From NCBI RefSeq assembly GCF_014287815.1, contig NZ_JACOOQ010000031.1:1-10276 (forward strand): DNA of 10,276 nucleotides. Reading direction: 5' to 3'. Positions 9,001 to 10,276 of this stretch are shown here, piece after piece; within the stretch, counting starts at the first letter, position 1; every line of letters starts with the position of its first letter. The notes beneath the pieces were generated by a model that saw only the letters and a list, made by a program, of their open reading frames with translations, was not told the origin of the DNA and ran no database searches. The DNA comes from Clostridium lentum (lineage in GTDB: Bacteria; Bacillota; Clostridia; Clostridiales; Clostridiaceae). The position numbers were made by a program, and so were the translations under genes.

Positions 9001-10276
9001 TCAACCATGGCAATAGATGAAAATGTATTTACTGTTGTTGATAGAGGAGGATTAAATCCTTTTAGAATAAAGGTAATACCTTCTTCAAATAATAATTTTA
9101 TTGGAACTTTAAATGTTACAACAAAAGGTGAACAAATAATATATCAAGAACATGATGAAACTCAAAATGTATTATCTATTGGTTTATATAGAGCTAATGG
9201 TAGAGATAATATAATTGAAAACTTTTCATCAAGTAGTGCTGGAAGTGGTGATAATAAAAGAAAATTCGATAAATTTAATAATCAGAATGTGTATGAGGGT
9301 GATTATTTAAAAATTAGATTTAATCGTCCTGATATGATGTATGTAATGGGGAAATACAACTCTAAGACTAATGTAAAAGTAGATTATAATGAAGGTGCTA
9401 AAGAGGCAGATAATTTAGATAATGTAAGGTTTTACTTTACTAAAGATACGTCTAATAAAAATAGAACAGGAGAACGTAATTCTATTTTACTTCCTGTATA
9501 TAATGAAGCACCTAAAATTACAGGAATGGATTTTGTTAGAGTTCCTGTAGGTGATACTTTTAATTTATTAGGTGGAGTTGTAACTTCAGATGAAATAGAT
9601 GATGATTTAGGTAAAAAAGTTAAGTTAGTTATAAAAAATGATGATTTAAAAATTAATAAAACTATTAGCCAAAATGCAACTAAAACTATTTCTTCAAATG
9701 GTATTAGAGGAATATTCAATAAATCTGCAAGTAATGTAAACTCTACTGATAGTACAGCTACATTTGATAAAAGTAATTCAATTGATGGAACTATCAATAC
9801 TAGTGATGTAATTGATATGACTGCCTTTAACTATAAGTTTGATAAATCTGGTATATTTAATATTGAGTATACAATGACTGATAGTTGGGGAAGAACTACA
9901 ACTGAATATAAAACAATTCAAGTGTATGGTTCACCTGAAATAGCTCCAAAAGAAGATGTAGTGCAAAATGAAACCACAGGAGAAGATGGAGAAAAGATAG
10001 GAAATGTAACTGTTGAATTAAATAGTATGAAGGAAAATATTCAAGAGTATATGGAATCATACTTTAAAAGTTTAGTTAGCATATCAGACGTAGAAGATGA
10101 TGATAAGGACTTAAAAGTTGAAATTGAAGGGGAAGTTAATCCTAAAGAAGTTGGAATTTATCCAGTAAATTATAAGGTTACTGATACTCATGGAAATATA
10201 ACTATGTATAAGATTAATGTTAATGTAGTTAAAACAATTAAAGCAACAGTAACTACAGATATTCCATTCCAAGTAG
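1..10276 (+). CDS. Giant modular surface protein, Ig-like and mucin/carbohydrate-binding-like repeats (partial at both ends)
   Basis: Frame +1 stays open through all 3425 complete codons, so this is an internal piece of a larger protein. I see 12 Ig-like modules, 12 complete beta-rich modules resembling the putative mucin/carbohydrate-binding family, and the end of a thirteenth. Module borders are marked by a recurring N-V-R-F, A-I-Y-N, A-P-V-I string, and Ig-like modules close with D-S-W-G. No cysteine codon was found; Trp is nearly confined to D-S-W-G and the (V/I/F)-W strand. Low-complexity acidic stretches interrupt many modules. Repeated beta modules, no cysteine and acidic linkers fit a secreted or wall-attached adhesin of a Gram-positive bacterium. 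In the families it resembles, such modules accompany glycan-targeting proteins, including M60 metallopeptidases, but no catalytic motif lies in the window. Signal peptide and anchor must lie outside. The reading frame is near certain; a role in glycan binding is inference. Confidence 0.95.
79..300 (+). other. Ig-like module A1 (DUF5011-like)
   Basis: It begins A-P-V-I-N-G, carries the turn T-D-D-H-D near 154-168, and ends V-T-Y-S-V-K-D-S-W-G-R with D-S-W-G at 250-261, then a last strand to I-T-Y-I-S. About 74 residues, which is compact for this type and without an insertion. Confidence 0.7.
301..807 (+). other. Mucin/carbohydrate-binding-like module B1
   Basis: It opens with a Ser/Thr/Glu-rich linker (about 301-384) containing S-R-T at 352-360. 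The core follows: R-F-K-I-K-F-D-T at 436-459, I-R-G-N-E near 580-594, G-D-Y-I at 637-648 and L-P-I-S-G near 685-699. The closing part has F-K-I-T-N-T-G-L from 766, but the usual I-Y-N before the next module is replaced by I-A-T-N, so this junction has diverged. Confidence 0.6.
808..1089 (+). other. Ig-like module A2
   Basis: It starts D-P-T-I in place of A-P-V-I and has an extra, partly basic stretch (about 835-900) before R-G-D-S-I-D. It ends V-I-Y-T-L-T-D-S-W-G at 1039-1050 followed by Ala rather than the usual Arg. Confidence 0.65.
1090..1539 (+). other. Mucin/carbohydrate-binding-like module B2
   Basis: Complete and with no long insertion, so it is one of the cleanest copies. It shows L-F-N-M-T-I-D near 1147-1167, I-R-G-N-E at 1300-1314, N-E-G-D-R-I-S-V-W ending at 1383, K-I-E-G-D near 1405-1419, and the closing D-N-V-R-F and I-H-N-D before A-P at 1540. 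Confidence 0.65.
1540..1773 (+). other. Ig-like module A3
   Basis: A-P-T-I start, I-V-R-G-K-D before the D-D-H-D turn near 1624-1635, and V-T-Y-Q-Y-T-D-S-W-G-R with D-S-W-G at 1723-1734. About 78 residues and close to the consensus. Confidence 0.7.
1774..2307 (+). other. Mucin/carbohydrate-binding-like module B3
   Basis: Strands I-S-F-D-D-I-T-G-K-L-K-V near 1840-1875, V-S-G-N near 1969-1980 and Y-G-D-M-I from 2035. An Asp/Asn/Ser/Thr-rich stretch (about 2107-2220) lies between the V-R-I-F-G strand and the closing M-K-N-T-R-F and A-I-Y-N-K. The Trp usual after G-D-x-I is replaced by D-F. Confidence 0.6.
2308..2541 (+). other. Ig-like module A4
   Basis: A-P-V-L-N-G start and V-T-Y-T-V-T-D-S-W-G-R with D-S-W-G at 2494-2505, ending V-K-V-V. 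Its last strand closely matches that of A7 (shared R-T-T plus K-V-R, and V-V-S-K-V just beyond), suggesting the A4-B4 and A7-B8 pairs arose by duplication. Confidence 0.7.
2542..3117 (+). other. Mucin/carbohydrate-binding-like module B4 with internal acidic insertion
   Basis: The early strand L-F-E-I-G-F-D-T (2593-2616) is separated from the next core strand L-F-E-I-K-V-F-D (from 2821) by about 53 residues rich in Glu, Gly, Asp, Ser, Asn and Pro (2656-2814). The insertion carries S-S-R-T-R. The module then continues Y-V-S-V-W-A, K-I-S-G-E, D-Y-S-D-G and L-N-V-R-F. The stretch therefore sits in a loop inside the domain, not at its edge. Confidence 0.6.
3118..3531 (+). other. Ig-like module A5 with internal insertion
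   Basis: A-P-V-I start, the distinctive Y-L-G-E-T-Y-K-L-T-E string (from 3211), and the T-D-D-K-D-G-E turn near 3253-3273. A Glu/Thr/Ser/Asn-rich insertion follows (about 3313-3438, with N-A-R-A-T near 3352). The final V-T-Y-V-V-K-D-S-W-G-R has D-S-W-G at 3484-3495. The same Y-L-G-E-T-Y-K-L-T-E string recurs in A10, marking a duplicated block. Confidence 0.65.
3532..4047 (+). other. Variant mucin-binding-like module B5 (F-G-G-R subtype)
   Basis: It opens R-H-E-L-I-F-G-G-R (3544-3570), then D-L-P-A-F-K-L-K-L, Y-G-D-K-I-K-I from 3835, F-R-I-K-G-E-I-L-G-D and D-Y-S-D-G. It ends A-I-Y-N-D without an A-P-V-I junction and runs straight into B6. B11 is its close relative. R-H-E-L-I-F is not a zinc-protease H-E-x-x-H motif. 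Confidence 0.55.
4048..4479 (+). other. Mucin-binding-like module B6, in tandem with B5
   Basis: It starts D-R-G-G-L with P-F-K-I-K-F-N-T, then a G-D-Y-I-E-F-W-A strand near 4312-4335 and F-L-T-G-N. It closes N-T-R-F-Y-F and A-V-Y-N-K before E-P at 4480. An 8-A run lies at 4249-4256. No Ig-like module separates it from B5, an arrangement repeated at B11-B12. Confidence 0.55.
4480..4809 (+). other. Ig-like module A6 with polar insertion
   Basis: E-P-E-I replaces A-P-V-I. The E-D-D-H-D-K-N turn lies near 4570-4590. A polar Asn/Ser/Thr stretch (about 4621-4725) precedes V-T-Y-T-Y-I-D-S-W-G-R, with D-S-W-G at 4762-4773. The insertion is in the same relative place as in A5, A10 and A11. Confidence 0.65.
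4810..5478 (+). other. Mucin/carbohydrate-binding-like module B7 with acidic insertion
   Basis: After K-I-Q-V-Y-A comes a long acidic, Ser/Asn/Gly-rich stretch (about 4855-5025, with E-A-R-T-T near 4864-4878). The core then begins P-A-F-E-I-G-F-N-T. Later parts are V-I-R-V-W-R-A near 5251-5271, K-I-T-G-N, D-Y-S-N-G and a closing A-I-Y-N-E. Here the insertion precedes the F-N-T strand, unlike in B4 and B8. Confidence 0.6.
5479..5709 (+). other. Ig-like module A7 with altered D-N-W-N motif
   Basis: A-P-V-I-N-G start, I-E-K-G, and I-T-Y-T-A-T-D-N-W-N-R at 5644-5676. The usual D-S-W-G is changed to D-N-W-N (5662-5673) and the acidic turn reads S-H-D-N-G. It is otherwise most like A4. Confidence 0.65.
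5710..6318 (+). other. Mucin/carbohydrate-binding-like module B8 with acidic Pro-rich insertion
   Basis: F-K-I-D-F-D-A (from 5773) is split from F-R-I-K-V-F-N (from 6019) by about 63 residues rich in Glu, Asn, Pro, Thr and Asp (5821-6009), containing E-S-R-T-G. The position matches the B4 insertion. The rest follows consensus: I-G-D-T-I-S-I-W, K-I-K-G-N, D-Y-S-N-G, K-V-R-F-K-I-T. The closing I-Y-N is replaced by I-K-A-S before T-P-V-I. Confidence 0.6.
6319..6558 (+). other. Ig-like module A8 with N-S-W-G motif
   Basis: T-P-V-I start, V-K-R-G-E before the turn T-D-T-N-E, and V-T-Y-T-V-T-N-S-W-G-V, with N-S-W-G at 6511-6522. Asp to Asn and Arg to Val are changes from the common motif. About 80 residues, no insertion. 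Confidence 0.65.
6559..7017 (+). other. Mucin/carbohydrate-binding-like module B9
   Basis: A compact copy: L-E-I-G-F-D-E-L near 6622-6645, L-S-I-Y-D, V-Q-G-N, E-G-L-F-I-G-V in place of G-D-x-I-x-V-W, L-S-I-A-G-N, and the closing K-N-T-R-F-K-I and A-I-Y-N-E before A-P at 7018. The G-D and Trp positions are lost, which may alter binding. Confidence 0.6.
7018..7269 (+). other. Ig-like module A9
   Basis: A-P-V-I start, V-K-K-G-E, the T-D-D-Y-D-G-N turn near 7117-7137, and I-T-Y-I-V-T-D-S-W-G-R with D-S-W-G at 7222-7233. About 84 residues and close to the consensus. Confidence 0.7.
7270..8091 (+). other. Mucin/carbohydrate-binding-like module B10 with two acidic insertions
   Basis: The longest B module, about 274 residues. 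A first Glu/Ser/Thr/Asp-rich insertion (7312-7479) precedes the R-V-F-T-I-G-F strand. The core has a Lys-rich stretch and Y-G-D-Y-I-S-L-Y-A-S. A second insertion (7756-7962, Pro, Glu, Ser, Gly and Asn) separates that strand from M-I-R-I-T-G-G. It closes V-N-V-R-F-E-I-T and A-L-Y-N-D. Runs of eight A lie at 7564-7571 and 7940-7947. Confidence 0.55.
8092..8526 (+). other. Ig-like module A10 with Ser/Gly/Asn insertion
   Basis: A-P-S-I start, Y-L-G-E-T-Y-K-L-T-E, the D-D-L-D-G-T turn, and I-T-Y-I-A-T-D-S-W-G-R with D-S-W-G at 8476-8487. Between turn and final strand is a flexible insertion (about 8236-8439) with T-R-T and a short tandem repeat. A5 has an insertion at the same place but with different sequence. 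Confidence 0.65.
8311..8367 (+). repeat. Short in-frame tandem repeat encoding G-S-N-S-S-D
   Basis: Two exact 18-base copies (8332-8349 and 8350-8367) of GGAAGTAATTCAAGTGAT follow a 21-base variant with one extra codon (8311-8331). All are multiples of three and lie in the flexible insertion of module A10, so gain or loss of a copy would change linker length without breaking the frame. Confidence 0.9.
8527..9039 (+). other. Variant mucin-binding-like module B11 (F-G-G-R subtype)
   Basis: R-H-E-L-V-F-G-G-R (8536-8562), D-L-P-A-F-K-L-K-L, Y-G-D-K-I-K-I from 8830, F-S-I-K-G-E-I-L-G-D and D-Y-S-K-G match B5 step by step. The final segment reads L-V-A-H-Y-D-D in place of A-I-Y-N-D. It runs straight into B12. 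Confidence 0.55.
9040..9507 (+). other. Mucin-binding-like module B12, in tandem with B11
   Basis: Starts D-R-G-G-L-N-P-F-R-I-K, like B6. It has N-N-N-F-I-G, I-I-Y-Q, G-D-Y-L-K-I-R-F (Trp replaced by Arg-Phe), and the closing D-N-V-R-F-Y-F-T. An Arg/Asn-rich stretch comes before V-Y-N-E and A-P at 9508. Confidence 0.55.
9508..9927 (+). other. Ig-like module A11 with long polar insertion
   Basis: A-P-K-I-T-G start, V-P-V-G-D, and I-E-Y-T-M-T-D-S-W-G-R with D-S-W-G at 9880-9891. About 50 residues rich in Ser, Thr, Asn and Ile (about 9658-9816) come before the final strands. Unlike most other insertions this one is not strongly acidic. Confidence 0.65.
9928..10230 (+). other. Terminal Ig-like module A12 with D-T-H-G motif
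   Basis: It directly follows A11. A linker with E-T-T-G-E-D-G leads to V-S-I-S-D-V-E-D-D-D-K-D, then V-G-I-Y-P-V-N-Y-K-V-T-D-T-H-G-N, with D-T-H-G at 10183-10194. This ending is closer to the generic D-x-x-G-N of bacterial Ig-like domains than to the D-S-W-G-R of the other modules. Confidence 0.6.
10231..10276 (+). other. Start of an unidentified C-terminal region
   Basis: The last 15 complete codons read K-T-I-K-A-T-V-T-T-D, then I-P-F-Q-V. This matches neither the usual start of a B module nor that of an A module, so a different domain probably begins here. Too little is visible to name it. Confidence 0.35.

Larger units (their letters stand above)
8092..9927 (+). repeat. Duplicated four-module block, copy 2 (A10-B11-B12-A11)
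   Basis: Copy 2 of the A5-B5-B6-A6 block. It shares Y-L-G-E-T-Y-K-L-T-E, R-H-E-L-x-F-G-G-R, D-L-P-A-F-K-L-K-L, Q-T-P-N-F and D-R-G-G-L in the same order. It differs mainly in its insertions, which are longer in A10 and A11. Confidence 0.75.

Noticed and set aside
1..10276. CRISPR array, mobile element or RNA gene
   Set aside because: The repeats are long, diverged, protein-level modules in one open frame. There are no short identical repeats with unique spacers and no inverted ends, and no tRNA or rRNA was recognised.
10096..10276. LPxTG-like sortase signal or membrane anchor
   Set aside because: None is present before the window ends, and the last residues are still beta-rich extracellular-type sequence.

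Overview
The window is the inside of one giant gene. Frame +1 is open from base 1 to the last complete codon at 10275: 3425 codons with no stop that I found when translating every line. There is no start codon that looks like a true beginning and no end. Nothing else in the window is a convincing gene, and there is no intergenic stretch, RNA gene, promoter or terminator. The DNA is strongly A+T-rich (my impression is near 70 %, not counted). It uses AGA for almost all Arg, ATA freely for Ile, and TGG (never in-frame TGA) for Trp. Together with the protein type, this suggests a low-GC Bacillota, most likely Clostridium or a close relative. That assignment is inference.

The protein is a modular, apparently extracellular, cysteine-free repeat protein. 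Two module types alternate. Type A is an immunoglobulin-like module of about 75-140 residues. It opens with a variant of A-P-V-I, has an acidic D-D-x-D turn, and ends with a strand of the form V-T-Y-x-V-x-D-S-W-G-R. It resembles the bacterial Ig-like DUF5011 family. Type B is a beta-rich module of about 150-270 residues with F-D-T-x-x-K-K-L, a G-N turn, G-D-x-I-x-V-W, K-I-x-G and a closing N-V-R-F-x-I-T-x-x-G-L-x-A-I-Y-N. It resembles the putative mucin/carbohydrate-binding module found with enhancin-like M60 metallopeptidases.

Module order is: end of a B module (1-78), A1, B1, A2, B2, A3, B3, A4, B4, A5, B5, B6, A6, B7, A7, B8, A8, B9, A9, B10, A10, B11, B12, A11, A12, then the first residues of something new (10231 onward). 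The B-B doublet occurs twice (B5-B6 and B11-B12) inside a larger duplicated block, A5-B5-B6-A6 and A10-B11-B12-A11, set 4992 bases apart at its conserved core. The A11-A12 pair and the change of motif in A12 suggest the repeat array is ending and the C-terminal region is about to start.

Many modules contain long acidic, Ser/Thr/Asn/Gly/Pro-rich stretches. Most sit in loops inside a beta domain rather than between domains, and several contain a recurring (S/A/T)-R-(T/A) motif. The likely role is a long fibre or surface adhesin that binds host or dietary glycans. It could instead be the tail of a large glycan-targeting enzyme whose catalytic part lies upstream. The window contains no signal peptide, no HExxH zinc motif and no LPxTG-type anchor, so enzyme activity and attachment cannot be decided here.
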